From Jiangella mangrovi (GTDB lineage: Bacteria; Actinomycetota; Actinomycetes; Jiangellales; Jiangellaceae), in the NCBI RefSeq assembly GCF_014204975.1, contig NZ_JACHMM010000001.1:2914001-2978000 (forward strand): DNA of 64,000 bases. Reading direction: 5' to 3'. Both the position numbers and the translations under genes were made by a program. The notes below the pieces were generated by a model, which ran no database searches, was not told the DNA's origin, and saw only the letters and a program-made list of their open reading frames with translations. Of the stretch, positions 35,333-44,332 are shown piece after piece. Positions within the stretch are counted from its first letter, which is position 1. Every line of letters begins with the position of its first letter.

Positions 35333-36970
35333 ATGCGGCGACTGCTCTTCCTCCTCGCCGGCGCACTGCTGCTGGCCTCGTGCGGGTCCGGCGACGACGG
35401 TGACACCGGCGGCAACGACGACGGCGACTCCTCGGCCACCGACACGGGCGTACCCACGACCAACCCGACGCCCACCCCGTCGCCGACGCCGACCACCCCG
35501 CCACCGCTGGCCTGGGGACCGACCCAGGACGAGTACGACCAGGCGGCCGCGCTGGTCGTGGACATGCCGGTCGAGCGGCAGGCCGGGCAGGTCATCGTCG
35601 CCCGCTACAGCGGCCTCGAGCCGCCGACCAGCCAGATCGCCGAGCTCGGCCTCGGCGGCGTCATCCTCATGGGCGACAACGTCGAGTCGCCGGACCAGGT
35701 CACCAGCGCGACCGCCGCGATCCAGGAGGCGGGCGGCGACCGCGGCTACCCCGTCATCATCGGCATCGACCAGGAGGGCGGCACCGTCGCGCGCATCAAG
35801 GAGCCGGCGACGGAGTTCCCCGCCTACATGACCCTCGGCGCGTCCCGCGACACCGCCATGGCCGCCGAGGTCGCGCAGGCCAGCGGCGAGGAGCTGCGCG
35901 GCATGGGGCTGACCATGGTGTTCGCGCCCGACGCCGACGTCACCACCGGCCCGGACGACCCCACCATCGGCACGCGGTCGGCGTCGTCGGACCCGCAGGT
36001 GGTGGCCGAGACGGTGCAGGCGTCGCTGCGGGGCTACGCGGAGTCCGGCATCCTCGCGGTGTCGAAGCACTTCCCGGGCCACGGCTCGGTCCCCGCCGAC
36101 AGCCACGAGGAGCTGCCGGTGCAGACGGCGAGCCTCGACGAGCTGCGCGCCCGCGACTTCGTGCCGTTCCAGGCGGCGGTCGAGGCGGGCGCCGAGGCGA
36201 TCATGGTCGCGCACATCGACGTCGAGGCGGTCGACCCGGGCGTGCCCTCGTCGCTGTCGCCCGAGGTCATCGGGCTGCTCCGGGACGAGCTCGGATTCGA
36301 GGGCGCGGTCGTCACCGACGCCCAGGACATGGCCGCGATCAGCGAGGGCTACGGCTCCGGCGCGGCCGCCGTCAAGGCCCTGGCCGCGGGCGCCGACATC
36401 GTGCTGATGCCGGCCGACGTCGAGTCCGCGCACACCGCCATCGTCGACGCCGTCGCCACCGGTGAGCTGCCCGCGGACCGGCTGGCCGAGGCCGCCACCC
36501 GCGGTGTCGCGCTCATGCTGCACGAGGCATCCGGGCCGGCACCCGACCCGGCCGTTGTCGGCACCCACGAGGACCTCTCCTACGAGGAGTCCCTGGGCGG
36601 CCTGACGGTGGTCGCCGGCGCCTGCGAGGGGCCGCTGGTCGACGGCGTCATCCGCGTGGTCGGCGGCGAGGAGGCCGACCGCGTCCGCTTCGACGCGGCC
36701 GCCGCGGCCGCCGGGCTGACCACGGACGCGAACGCCCCGACCACCGTGCGGCTGCTCGGCGGCACCGACCCCGGCTCCGGCGACGTCGTCGTGGCGCTGG
36801 ACCGGCCCTACGCGCTGGGCCGCAGCGAGGCTCCGGTGAAAATCGCGCTGTACGGACGCACGCCCGGGGCGTTCCGGGCGCTCGCCGAGGTGCTGGCCGG
36901 CACATCGGCGGCGACAGGAACGCTCCCGGTCACCGTCGACGGCGTTGAGCAGCAGGGCTGCCCCGGTTAG
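35333..36970 (+). CDS. GH3 beta-N-acetylhexosaminidase-like lipoprotein (NagZ-like)
   Basis: A 545-residue lipoprotein: lipobox LLASC (Cys17), then a Thr/Pro linker (about 40-60), then a GH3 domain. NagZ markers are VIIGIDQEGGTVARI, the His-containing KHFPGHGSVPADSHEELPV and the nucleophile loop VVTDAQDMAAI. NagZ enzymes remove GlcNAc from peptidoglycan fragments or chitin. A C-terminal extension of about 150 residues carries no motif I can name. The lipid anchor implies activity outside the membrane. It is divergent from the P450 gene. Confidence 0.87.
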   Translation: MRRLLFLLAGALLLASCGSGDDGDTGGNDDGDSSATDTGVPTTNPTPTPSPTPTTPPPLAWGPTQDEYDQAAALVVDMPVERQAGQVIVARYSGLEPPTSQIAELGLGGVILMGDNVESPDQVTSATAAIQEAGGDRGYPVIIGIDQEGGTVARIKEPATEFPAYMTLGASRDTAMAAEVAQASGEELRGMGLTMVFAPDADVTTGPDDPTIGTRSASSDPQVVAETVQASLRGYAESGILAVSKHFPGHGSVPADSHEELPVQTASLDELRARDFVPFQAAVEAGAEAIMVAHIDVEAVDPGVPSSLSPEVIGLLRDELGFEGAVVTDAQDMAAISEGYGSGAAAVKALAAGADIVLMPADVESAHTAIVDAVATGELPADRLAEAATRGVALMLHEASGPAPDPAVVGTHEDLSYEESLGGLTVVAGACEGPLVDGVIRVVGGEEADRVRFDAAAAAAGLTTDANAPTTVRLLGGTDPGSGDVVVALDRPYALGRSEAPVKIALYGRTPGAFRALAEVLAGTSAATGTLPVTVDGVEQQGCPG

Positions 36971-37041
36971 GGGTGTCTGACGGATCGTCCGCAGGACGTC
37001 GTCGATCACCCCGGTCTCGTGTCGCTCCCGCCGGAAGCCGG

Positions 37042-37195
37042 GATGATCACGGAGAAGGACAACGAGGCCCCGCACCTCTTCGTGATCATCGAGGGGCAAG
37101 TCGGCCAGGTCGATGTGAGATCTCTGCGTGATCTGGGTGGCGCTGCTGTCGCTGTGGCAACAGTTTCCTCACCCACTCAGCGCAGTGATCTCACA
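37042..37195. repeat. Two inverted repeats in the NagZ-GH127 gap
   Basis: GATGATCACG (37042-37051) pairs perfectly with CGTGATCATC (37081-37090). Further downstream TGTGAGATCTCTGCG (37114-37128) pairs with CGCAGTGATCTCACA (37181-37195) with one mismatch. The 241-bp gap between convergent genes holds no supported gene. The first dyad shares TGATCAYGGAGAAG with the hairpin at 33164. Confidence 0.7.
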
Positions 37196-37211
37196 CCGTT
37201 GAAATGTCGGC

Positions 37212-39191
37212 TCAGAACGCGAGCGGCACCCACACCCGCAGCTCCGACGGTCCGCGGTTGGCCCAGACGGCGTACGGGATCGCGGTCAGCGTGACCGGTC
37301 GGCCGGCCGGGCCGGGCGCCTCGTCCAGCGTGGCCCAGCCGGCGCCGTCCCACGCGGGATCCGCGCCCTCGACGCCGTCGACCTGGATGGACAGCACGTC
37401 CTCGCCGAGCTGCGGCGCCGGCACGACGACCAGCTCCGATCCCGGGTCGATCGCGACGGTCGTCAGGTCGACCAGCTCGCCGGGCAGGGCCGCGGCGGCG
37501 TCGGCCGGCTTCTCCAGGCAGTAGACGACCGGGCCGCGCTCGATCGCGACGCAGCCGCGGACCGCGTCGACGCCGGGGTGGGGGACGGTCAGCCGCGGCT
37601 CGACCGGCAGCTCCAGCACGACGGTGTCACCGGCGGCCCAGTCGCGGGTCACCACGTGGTAGCCGCGGGCGTCCGGAGCTGCCGCCGTCGTCTCGCCGCC
37701 GGCCACCGTCACCGTTGCACCCCCGCGCGCCCACGACGGGACTCGCAGCGACAGCGCCCACGACCCGCCCGGCGCCTCGTCGACGACGACCGTGACGGTG
37801 CCGGTCCGCGGGTACTCGGTCTGGACGCGGACCACGGCGCCGGCGTCCCAGGCCACCGTCGCGGGCAGGTACTGGTGCAGCTGCACGCCGCCGTCGTCCA
37901 CCGTCGCGACGTAGCCGGTCAGCGAGGCGACCGTCCGCATGATGTTGGGCGGGCAGCAGGCGACGTCGAACCAGTCGGCCCGGGTGCCCGGCGCGTCGGT
38001 GCGCAGCGGCTTCGTCCCGCGCGCGGGCGCCGGCCGGGCCTTCCGCCGTTGCATCGGGTTGACGTAGAAGAACGCGGTCCGGTCCGCCGAGGTCGACGCC
38101 GCGAACGCGTTGTGGAGGATCCGCTCGATGAGGTCGGCGTACTTCCCGTCGCCGGTGGCCAGCAGCAGCCGCCACGACACCATGACGCTGGCGATCGCCG
38201 CGCAGGTCTCGCCGTAGACGAGGTCCGGCGGCAGCTCGTACGCGTCGCCGAACGCCTCGCCCTCGAACCGCGAGCCGACGGCGCCGGTGAGGTACGTCTT
38301 GCCAGCCACCATGGACCGCCACTGGGCCTCGGCGGCCTCGAGCAGCGCCGCCTCGCCGGTCTCGAGGTACACGTCCACGACGCCGGCCAGCAGGTACAGC
38401 GCGCGGACGGAGTGCCCCACGATCTCGGTCCGCGAGCGCACCGGCACGTCGTCCTGGAAGTACGCCGGCCCGAACAGCCCGTTGCCCAGCAGCCCGTGCC
38501 CGCGCACGTCGAGCAGGTGCTCCGCGAGGTCGAGGTAGGCCCGCACGCCGGTGTACCGGTAGAGCTCGACCAGCGCGGTCTCGATCTCCGGGTGGCCGTC
38601 GGTGCCGGTCAGCCGTCCGTCGCGGCCGAACTCGGTGACCAGGAGGTCGGCGAAGGCGCGCCCGATGTCCAGCAGCCGCTCGTCGCCGGTGACCCGGGCG
38701 TGCGCGATCCCGGCCTGTATCAGGTGGCCGCCGACGTACAGCTCGTGCCCGCGCGGCAGGTCCGCCCAGCGCCCGGCCAGCCCGGCCTGGACGAACGTGT
38801 TGAGGTAGCCGTCGCCCTCCTGGGTCTTCGTGAGCAGGCCGACGGCGTCCGTGACCGCCTCGTCCCAGGGCGCGTGCGCGCCGTGCGCGAGGTCCCAGCC
38901 GATCGCCTCGAGCGTCTTGTACAGGTCGGAGTCGCAGAACACCCAGCCCTTGCGCGGGGCGTCGGACTCGCCCCACAGCCGGCGGAAGTTGTCGATGACG
39001 CCGTCCTTCTCCAGCCAGTGCAGCCCGTGCGGGATGGTGGCCGCGCGGTTCGCCTGCTGCCACCGCGCCCACGGCCCGCCGGTGAGGCGGACGTCGGTGA
39101 CGGCGAGCGGCCGCAGCGCGAGCTGCTCCTGCGCGAGCGGGGAGCAGGTCGCGACGACCTGGCGCTGGGCCGGACCGGACGAGTCGTGCAT
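37212..39191 (-). CDS. GH127 beta-L-arabinofuranosidase-family glycoside hydrolase
   Basis: A 659-residue protein without a signal peptide, so probably cytoplasmic. The all-helical barrel carries the GH127 zinc/cysteine signature: YGETCAAIAS and DVACCPPNIMRTVASL, where Cys of the CC pair is the nucleophile in the characterised HypBA1. LRVPSWARG and the final beta domain also fit. It should release L-arabinofuranose or a similar sugar from oligosaccharides brought in by the ABC importer encoded just upstream. ATG 39191 has AAGGTGGA upstream. Confidence 0.88.
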   Translation of the reverse strand: MHDSSGPAQRQVVATCSPLAQEQLALRPLAVTDVRLTGGPWARWQQANRAATIPHGLHWLEKDGVIDNFRRLWGESDAPRKGWVFCDSDLYKTLEAIGWDLAHGAHAPWDEAVTDAVGLLTKTQEGDGYLNTFVQAGLAGRWADLPRGHELYVGGHLIQAGIAHARVTGDERLLDIGRAFADLLVTEFGRDGRLTGTDGHPEIETALVELYRYTGVRAYLDLAEHLLDVRGHGLLGNGLFGPAYFQDDVPVRSRTEIVGHSVRALYLLAGVVDVYLETGEAALLEAAEAQWRSMVAGKTYLTGAVGSRFEGEAFGDAYELPPDLVYGETCAAIASVMVSWRLLLATGDGKYADLIERILHNAFAASTSADRTAFFYVNPMQRRKARPAPARGTKPLRTDAPGTRADWFDVACCPPNIMRTVASLTGYVATVDDGGVQLHQYLPATVAWDAGAVVRVQTEYPRTGTVTVVVDEAPGGSWALSLRVPSWARGGATVTVAGGETTAAAPDARGYHVVTRDWAAGDTVVLELPVEPRLTVPHPGVDAVRGCVAIERGPVVYCLEKPADAAAALPGELVDLTTVAIDPGSELVVVPAPQLGEDVLSIQVDGVEGADPAWDGAGWATLDEAPGPAGRPVTLTAIPYAVWANRGPSELRVWVPLAF

Positions 39192-39229
39192 CGTGGTGTC
39201 CACCTTCGGATCGTGAGACGGAGAGACGG

Positions 39230-40057
39230 TCAGCCGCGCAGGGCGCCGTTGAGCAGCCCGCTGACGTAGTAGCGCTGCAGCACGAGGTACAGCACCAGGC
39301 ACGGGATCATGGCGACCACGACGCCGGCCTGCAGGGCGCCGTAGTCGATCTCGCCGAACGTCCCGGACCGGACGTTGACCAGCATGATCGGCAGTGTGTA
39401 CTTGTCGCCGTCGTTGAGGAAGATCAGCGGCGCCAGGAACTCGTTCCACGACGCCAGGAACGCGAACAGCGCGATGGTGACGATGCCCGGCGTCACGATG
39501 CGCAGCGACACGTGCCGCAGCGCCTTGACCGGGCCGCAGCCGTCGAGCAGCGCCGCCTCCTCGAGCTCGACCGGCACCGAGTCGAACGCGTTGCGCATGA
39601 TGAGGATGCCGAACGGCAGCTGGAACATGATCATGACCAGTGCGAGCCCGACCAGCGAGTCCTGCAGGCCGAGGTTGCGCAGCAGGATGTACAGCGGCAG
39701 CAGCATGGTCGCGTACGGCACCATGAGGATCGCCAGGATCACGACGAACAGCGGCTTCTTGCCGCGGAACGTGTAGCGCGAGAACCCGTAGCCGGCCAGC
39801 GTGCACACGACGACCGTCCCGGCCACCGTCAGCACGGCCGTGAACAGGCTGTTCCACGAGTAGCCGAGCAGGCCGATGCCGTACTCCGCGAGCCGCGTGT
39901 AGTTGCCGAACGAGAACGCCGCCGGCAGCAGGTCGCCCGAGCGCGCGTCCTCGGGCGAGCGCAGCGACGACACCACGGCCCACGCCAGGGGGAACAGGAA
40001 GAGGATGGCCGCGGCCACGCTCACCAGGTGGAACAGCGAGGTGCGGGTCTTGTTCAT
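39230..40057 (-). CDS. Carbohydrate ABC transporter permease (MalG-like)
   Basis: A 275-residue inner-membrane protein with six hydrophobic segments. The EAA loop reads ELEEAALLDGCGPVKALRHV, and the ending YYVSGLLNGALRG is a hallmark of MalG-type permeases. It pairs with the MalF-like permease encoded directly upstream (14-base gap). ATG 40057 has AGGAG at a suitable distance; GTG 40069 would overlap that site. No ATPase gene is present in the cluster; actinobacterial sugar importers usually share MsiK (family knowledge). Confidence 0.92.
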   Translation of the reverse strand: MNKTRTSLFHLVSVAAAILFLFPLAWAVVSSLRSPEDARSGDLLPAAFSFGNYTRLAEYGIGLLGYSWNSLFTAVLTVAGTVVVCTLAGYGFSRYTFRGKKPLFVVILAILMVPYATMLLPLYILLRNLGLQDSLVGLALVMIMFQLPFGILIMRNAFDSVPVELEEAALLDGCGPVKALRHVSLRIVTPGIVTIALFAFLASWNEFLAPLIFLNDGDKYTLPIMLVNVRSGTFGEIDYGALQAGVVVAMIPCLVLYLVLQRYYVSGLLNGALRG

Positions 40058-40071
40058 GGACGTCGTCACTC

Positions 40072-40959
40072 CTACGTGTCGTTCCGGCGCAGCAGCGGCA
40101 GCTGGATCGCGCTGATCAGCAGCAGGACCACGAGCAGCACGACCGACAGCGCGGCCGCCCGGCCCATGTCGAAGGACACGAAGGCCTTGTTGTAGACGGC
40201 GAACACGACGCTGGTGGTGCTGTTGTCGGGGCCGCCCTTGGTCAGGATGAGGAACTGGTCGAACGCCAGCAGCGAGCCGGTGACCGACAGGATGAACAGC
40301 AGCGCCAGGATCGGGCGCAGGAACGGGATCGTGATGTAGCGCAGCTGCTGGATCGGCCGCGCGCCGTCGACCCGGGCCGCCTCGTACAGCTCGCGGGGGA
40401 TCGACTGCAGCCCCATCAGCAGGATGATCACCTGGAAGCCGATGAACTTCCACACCACCAGCGCGATCGTCGTCCAGAACGCCAGCCGCGGCGTCGCCAG
40501 GAACTGGATCGGCTCGTCGGTCAGTCCGAGGGTCATCGGCAGCTGGTTGAACACGCCGAGGACGGTGTCGGAGTCGACGAACCAGAGCAGCGTCGCCGCG
40601 GCCGTGCCCACGACGTAGGGCAGGAAGTACGCCGTCCGGTAGAACTTCGACCCGCGCCGGTTGCTGTTGGCGATCGCGACCAGCAGGAACGACACCCCGA
40701 ACATGACGACCGTGGTCACGGCCGTGTACACGAGCGTGAACCGGATGGCGCCGGTGAACATCTCGTCGCCCGGGATGGCCGCGTAGTTGTCCAGCCCGGT
40801 CCACGTCGGCTCGCCGAGCAGTGGATAGTCCGTGAAGGACATCCACACCAGCATCCCGAGCGGGATCAGGAACAGCACCAGCGTGGTCAGCGCCGCCGGT
40901 GCGACGAACAACTGGCCCGTCACGGCCGCACGGGCCCTTCTCGACAACAACGGTCGCAT
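40072..40959 (-). CDS. Carbohydrate ABC transporter permease (MalF-like)
   Basis: A 295-residue membrane protein, MRPLLSRRARAAVTGQLFVA, with six hydrophobic segments. The EAA loop is RELYEAARVDGARPIQQLRY and TKGGPDNSTTSVVFAVYNKA is the conserved MalF-type periplasmic-side motif. It forms the channel with the following permease. ATG 40959 has AAAGG immediately upstream, slightly too close; no better start is evident. The binding protein gene lies 85 bases upstream on the same strand. Confidence 0.9.
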   Translation of the reverse strand: MRPLLSRRARAAVTGQLFVAPAALTTLVLFLIPLGMLVWMSFTDYPLLGEPTWTGLDNYAAIPGDEMFTGAIRFTLVYTAVTTVVMFGVSFLLVAIANSNRRGSKFYRTAYFLPYVVGTAAATLLWFVDSDTVLGVFNQLPMTLGLTDEPIQFLATPRLAFWTTIALVVWKFIGFQVIILLMGLQSIPRELYEAARVDGARPIQQLRYITIPFLRPILALLFILSVTGSLLAFDQFLILTKGGPDNSTTSVVFAVYNKAFVSFDMGRAAALSVVLLVVLLLISAIQLPLLRRNDT

Positions 40960-41044
40960 CCTTTCTGTCGGCGACGGCGTCAACTGCGGTCTGGCGGTCC
41001 CCCGGGGCGCCGGCCCAGGATTCACGGCGCCCCGGGGTGGCTCG

Positions 41045-42340
41045 TCAGTCGTCCGCCGCGTCGTCCAGGCCCTGCTGGATGGCCGCCTGGCCGTCGGCGA
41101 TCGCCGCGTCCGCGTCGTCGCCGAACACCGCGCCGCGGACCATCGCGATCCACGGGCCGCTCGGGTCGTTGAACAGCTCACCGAACGGGACGGCGAGCGG
41201 CGTGCGGCCGTCGGCGACACCGTCGACGATGAACTGCAGCCGCGGGTCGGCGGCGGTGTACTGGTTGTCCGCGAGGTCGGTGCGGTCGGGCAGGTCGCCG
41301 TTCTTGGCGATGATCTCCGTCTGCGCGTCGTCCTCGAGGGTCCACTGGATGAAGTCCCAGGCCTCGTCGGCGTGCTCCGACGTCGCGGTGATGCCGGCGC
41401 TGTCGCCGCCGACGAACGTCGAGGTGCCGGAACCGTCGGGCGACATGATGCGGGTGACGCCCCACTCGAACGTCGCCTCGGTCTGCAGCCGCCCGACCAT
41501 GGCCGAGCCCTGCGCCATCATGCCGACGGTGCCGGACAGGAACCCGTCGGCCCAGGTGGAGCCGTCCTGGGTGTTGGCGTTCGGCGGGGTCAGGCCCTCG
41601 TCCCACAGGGACTTGTAGAGGCCGAAGACCTCGCGTACGGCGTCGTTGTCGAAGTCGGCCTTGGTGCCCTGGTCGGCCAGCGGGTCGACGCCGGCGGCCC
41701 AGAGGTAGGGCAGCATCGTGTAGACCGAGCAGCCGCCGCAGTTGCCGCCGAAGTCGAAGCCGTGCACGTCGTCGCCGAGCGCCCCGATGGCCCGGGCGGC
41801 CGCCAGCACGCCGGCGAAGTCCGTGGGCGGCGCCTCCGGGTCGAGGCCGGCCTGGGTGAACAGGTCCTTGTTGTAGAAGAACACCGACGACGCCAGCTTG
41901 TGCGGCACGCCGTAGGTCTTGCCGTCCCAGGTGCTGGCCTCGAGGTGCGACGGCGCGAGGTCGTCGGCGAAGGGCAGCGCCTCGATGCGGTCGCTGATGT
42001 CGAGCAGGATGCCCTGGCTGGCGTAGTTCGGCATGTAGACGACGTCGGACACCAGGATGTCCGGCAGCGACCGGGCGCCCGCGGCGGTCCCGACCTTCTG
42101 GAGGAAGCCGTCGTCCGGGATCGCGGTCAGCTCGACCTGGACGTCCTCGTGGGTGGCGTTGTACTCGTCGACGAGGCGCTGGCTGAACGCCTCGGTCGGC
42201 GACGCGACCCACAGAGTCACCGTCGTCGGGCCGCCGCTGGTGCCGGACTCGTCGTCCCCGCCGCCGCAGCCGGCGGCCAGGAGCAGCGCCAGCGTCGCGC
42301 CCACGGCGGGGACGAGCCGGCGCACCGTGCGTGTGGTCAT
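41045..42340 (-). CDS. Extracellular sugar-binding lipoprotein of ABC importer (family 1)
   Basis: A 431-residue lipoprotein: lipobox LLAAGC near residue 25, then VTLWVASPTEAFSQRLVDEY typical of family 1 solute-binding proteins, DILVSDVVYMPNYASQGIL, GVPHKLASSVFFYNKDLF and FVGGDSAGITATSEHADEAW. It delivers a sugar or oligosaccharide to the two permeases encoded downstream. The GH127 enzyme at the end of the cluster suggests an arabinose-containing ligand (inference). AAGGAGT precedes ATG 42340. Confidence 0.92.
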   Translation of the reverse strand: MTTRTVRRLVPAVGATLALLLAAGCGGGDDESGTSGGPTTVTLWVASPTEAFSQRLVDEYNATHEDVQVELTAIPDDGFLQKVGTAAGARSLPDILVSDVVYMPNYASQGILLDISDRIEALPFADDLAPSHLEASTWDGKTYGVPHKLASSVFFYNKDLFTQAGLDPEAPPTDFAGVLAAARAIGALGDDVHGFDFGGNCGGCSVYTMLPYLWAAGVDPLADQGTKADFDNDAVREVFGLYKSLWDEGLTPPNANTQDGSTWADGFLSGTVGMMAQGSAMVGRLQTEATFEWGVTRIMSPDGSGTSTFVGGDSAGITATSEHADEAWDFIQWTLEDDAQTEIIAKNGDLPDRTDLADNQYTAADPRLQFIVDGVADGRTPLAVPFGELFNDPSGPWIAMVRGAVFGDDADAAIADGQAAIQQGLDDAADD

Positions 42341-42389
42341 GTCATGACTCCTTCGTCATCTGCTCTGCTGAGAGGAAAGTTGCGGGAGT

Positions 42390-43430
42390 TCAGCGGCCGC
42401 CGGCGAGGCGCCGGGTGCGCTGCTCCTCGCCGACCGGTCCGTAGGGGTAGTCGCCGGTATCCGGGGTGCTGACGGCGCTCAGCTGGTCGAGCTCGTCGTC
42501 GCTGAGGCGCAGCTCGCCGGCCCGCAGGTTGTCGAGCAGGTGGTCGACGGTGCGGGCGCCGAGGATCACCGAGGTGACGCCGGGCCGGGCGAGGACCCAG
42601 GCGAGGGCGATGCGCGACATCGGCTCGGCGCGCGCGTCGGCGACCTTGCGGAGGGTCTCGATGACCTCCCAGGTCTGTTCGCGCACGCCGCGCCGGTCGA
42701 ACGCCTCGACGCCGCGGCCCGGGTTCTCGCCGACCCGGGTGCCACTGCCGGGCGTCTTGTCTCGGCTGTACTTGCCGGTCAGCCAGCCGCCGCCGAGCGG
42801 CGACCAGGGCAGGATGCCCAGCCCGTTCGCGCGCGCGGCCGGGAGGATCTCCCATTCGACCTCGCGGGCGAGCAGGTTGTACTGGGGCTGGATGCTCACC
42901 GGCGCGGTCAGGCCGGTGTACCGGGCGATGTCGACGGCCCGCTGGATCTGCCAGCCGGTGTAGTTCGACAGCCCGACGTAGTGGATCTTCCCCGCGGTGA
43001 CGGCGTCGTCGAGGAAGCCGAGCGTCTCCTCCAGCGGCGTGTGCGGGTCGAACGCGTGCACCTGGTACAGGTCGATCCAGTGCGTGCGCAGCCGCCGCAG
43101 CGACGCGTCGAGCGCCGCGGTGAGGTGCTTGCGCGACAGTCCCAGGTCGTTGGGGCCGGGCCCGGTGGGGAACCTGGCCTTGGTGGCCAGCACGACGTGC
43201 TCGCGGGTACTGGTGGGCCGGTCGGCGAACCAGCGGCCGATGATCTCCTCGCTGGCACCGGCCCCGTAGGCGTTGGCGGTGTCGACGAGGGTGCCGCCGT
43301 GCTCGAGGAACAGGTCGAGCTGGGCCCGCGCCTCCTCCTCCGAGGACTCGCGGCCGAACGTCATGGTGCCGAGCGCGAACCGCGAGACGGACGTGCCGGT
43401 GGGCCCGAGGGTGGTGTGCTCCATGGTCAT
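42390..43430 (-). CDS. Aldo/keto reductase
   Basis: A 346-residue enzyme with the AKR tetrad: Asp and Tyr in DTANAYGAGASEE, Lys in LATKARF and His in YQVHAFDPH, plus the cofactor loop SRIALAWVLARPGVTSVILG. Such enzymes reduce or oxidise sugar aldehydes and lactols with NADP(H). ATG 43430 overlaps the upstream dehydrogenase stop (ATGA), so it is coupled; ATG 43424 is also possible. Its place in the cluster suggests a sugar-oxidation step before the dehydrogenase and kinase (inference). Confidence 0.9.
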   Translation of the reverse strand: MTMEHTTLGPTGTSVSRFALGTMTFGRESSEEEARAQLDLFLEHGGTLVDTANAYGAGASEEIIGRWFADRPTSTREHVVLATKARFPTGPGPNDLGLSRKHLTAALDASLRRLRTHWIDLYQVHAFDPHTPLEETLGFLDDAVTAGKIHYVGLSNYTGWQIQRAVDIARYTGLTAPVSIQPQYNLLAREVEWEILPAARANGLGILPWSPLGGGWLTGKYSRDKTPGSGTRVGENPGRGVEAFDRRGVREQTWEVIETLRKVADARAEPMSRIALAWVLARPGVTSVILGARTVDHLLDNLRAGELRLSDDELDQLSAVSTPDTGDYPYGPVGEEQRTRRLAGGR

Positions 43431-44332
43431 TCACCCGCCGGGGAGAGGACGGTGACGACGGTGGAGTCGTCGCTCGCGCCCAGCCCGGCCCGCTCGGCCA
43501 CCAGGTACAGCTGCTGCGCCGCGACGCCGAGAGGGATCGGTACGTGCGCCCGCGCGGCCATCGAGGTGACGATGTCCATGTCCTTGACGAAGATGTCCAG
43601 CCGCGACTTGATCTCGTCGGTGCCACCCTCGTAGGCCTCGACCATGCGCGGGCCGCGGTCGCCGAGCATGAACGAGCTCGCCGCCCCGGCGGTCAGTGCG
43701 GCGAGCGCCGTCCGCGGGTCCAGCCCGACGCCGCGGGCCAGGGCGATCGCCTCGGCCGCGGCGGCGATGTGCACGCCCGCGAGCAGCTGGTTGATCGCCT
43801 TGAGCACCTGGCCGTCGCCCGGGTTCGGGCCGACGACGGTCACCGTCGAGCCGAGGTGGTCGAGCACGGGGCGGGCCGCGGCGAGCGCCTCGGGAGCCGC
43901 GCCGACGACGACCAGCAGGTCGCCGCTGCCGGCCCGCACCGGGCCGCCCGAGACCGGCGCGTCGACGACGAGCACACCGCGCTGGTCCAGCCGGGTGGCG
44001 ACCTCCCTGGCCGCGTCTGGGCCGATGGTGCTGGTGACGACGACGACCCGGCCGGCGACGATCGTCTCGTCGACGCCGCCTGGACCGAACACCGCCGCCT
44101 CCAGCTGGGCCTGGTCGCGGACGGCGAGCACGACGACGTCGGCGCCGAGGGCCGCCTCGGCGGGGGTGCCGGCGGTGGTCACGCCCTGGCCGGCCGCCTG
44201 CTTCGCGCGCTCGTCGACCGGTTCGTACGCCGTGACGGCGAACGCCTCGGCCAGCCGCGTCGCCATTGGCAGGCCCATCGCGCCGAGGCCGATGACGGCC
44301 ACGCGCTGCGGGTCTCGGGACATCGAGGTCAC
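43427..44332 (-). CDS. NAD(P)-dependent dehydrogenase, 3-hydroxyisobutyrate/L-threonate dehydrogenase family
   Basis: A 301-residue protein. The Rossmann motif is VAVIGLGAMGLPMATRLAEA, followed by the substrate-loop signature VDAPVSGGPVRAGSGDLLVV and the catalytic Lys in GDGQVLKAINQLLAGVHIAA. This is the beta-hydroxyacid dehydrogenase family; L-threonate or 2-hydroxyacid oxidation fits the coupled acid sugar kinase. GTG 44332 forms a GTGA overlap with the upstream gene; ATG 44323 with GAGGTG before it is an alternative. Confidence 0.88.
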   Translation of the reverse strand: MTSMSRDPQRVAVIGLGAMGLPMATRLAEAFAVTAYEPVDERAKQAAGQGVTTAGTPAEAALGADVVVLAVRDQAQLEAAVFGPGGVDETIVAGRVVVVTSTIGPDAAREVATRLDQRGVLVVDAPVSGGPVRAGSGDLLVVVGAAPEALAAARPVLDHLGSTVTVVGPNPGDGQVLKAINQLLAGVHIAAAAEAIALARGVGLDPRTALAALTAGAASSFMLGDRGPRMVEAYEGGTDEIKSRLDIFVKDMDIVTSMAARAHVPIPLGVAAQQLYLVAERAGLGASDDSTVVTVLSPAGE

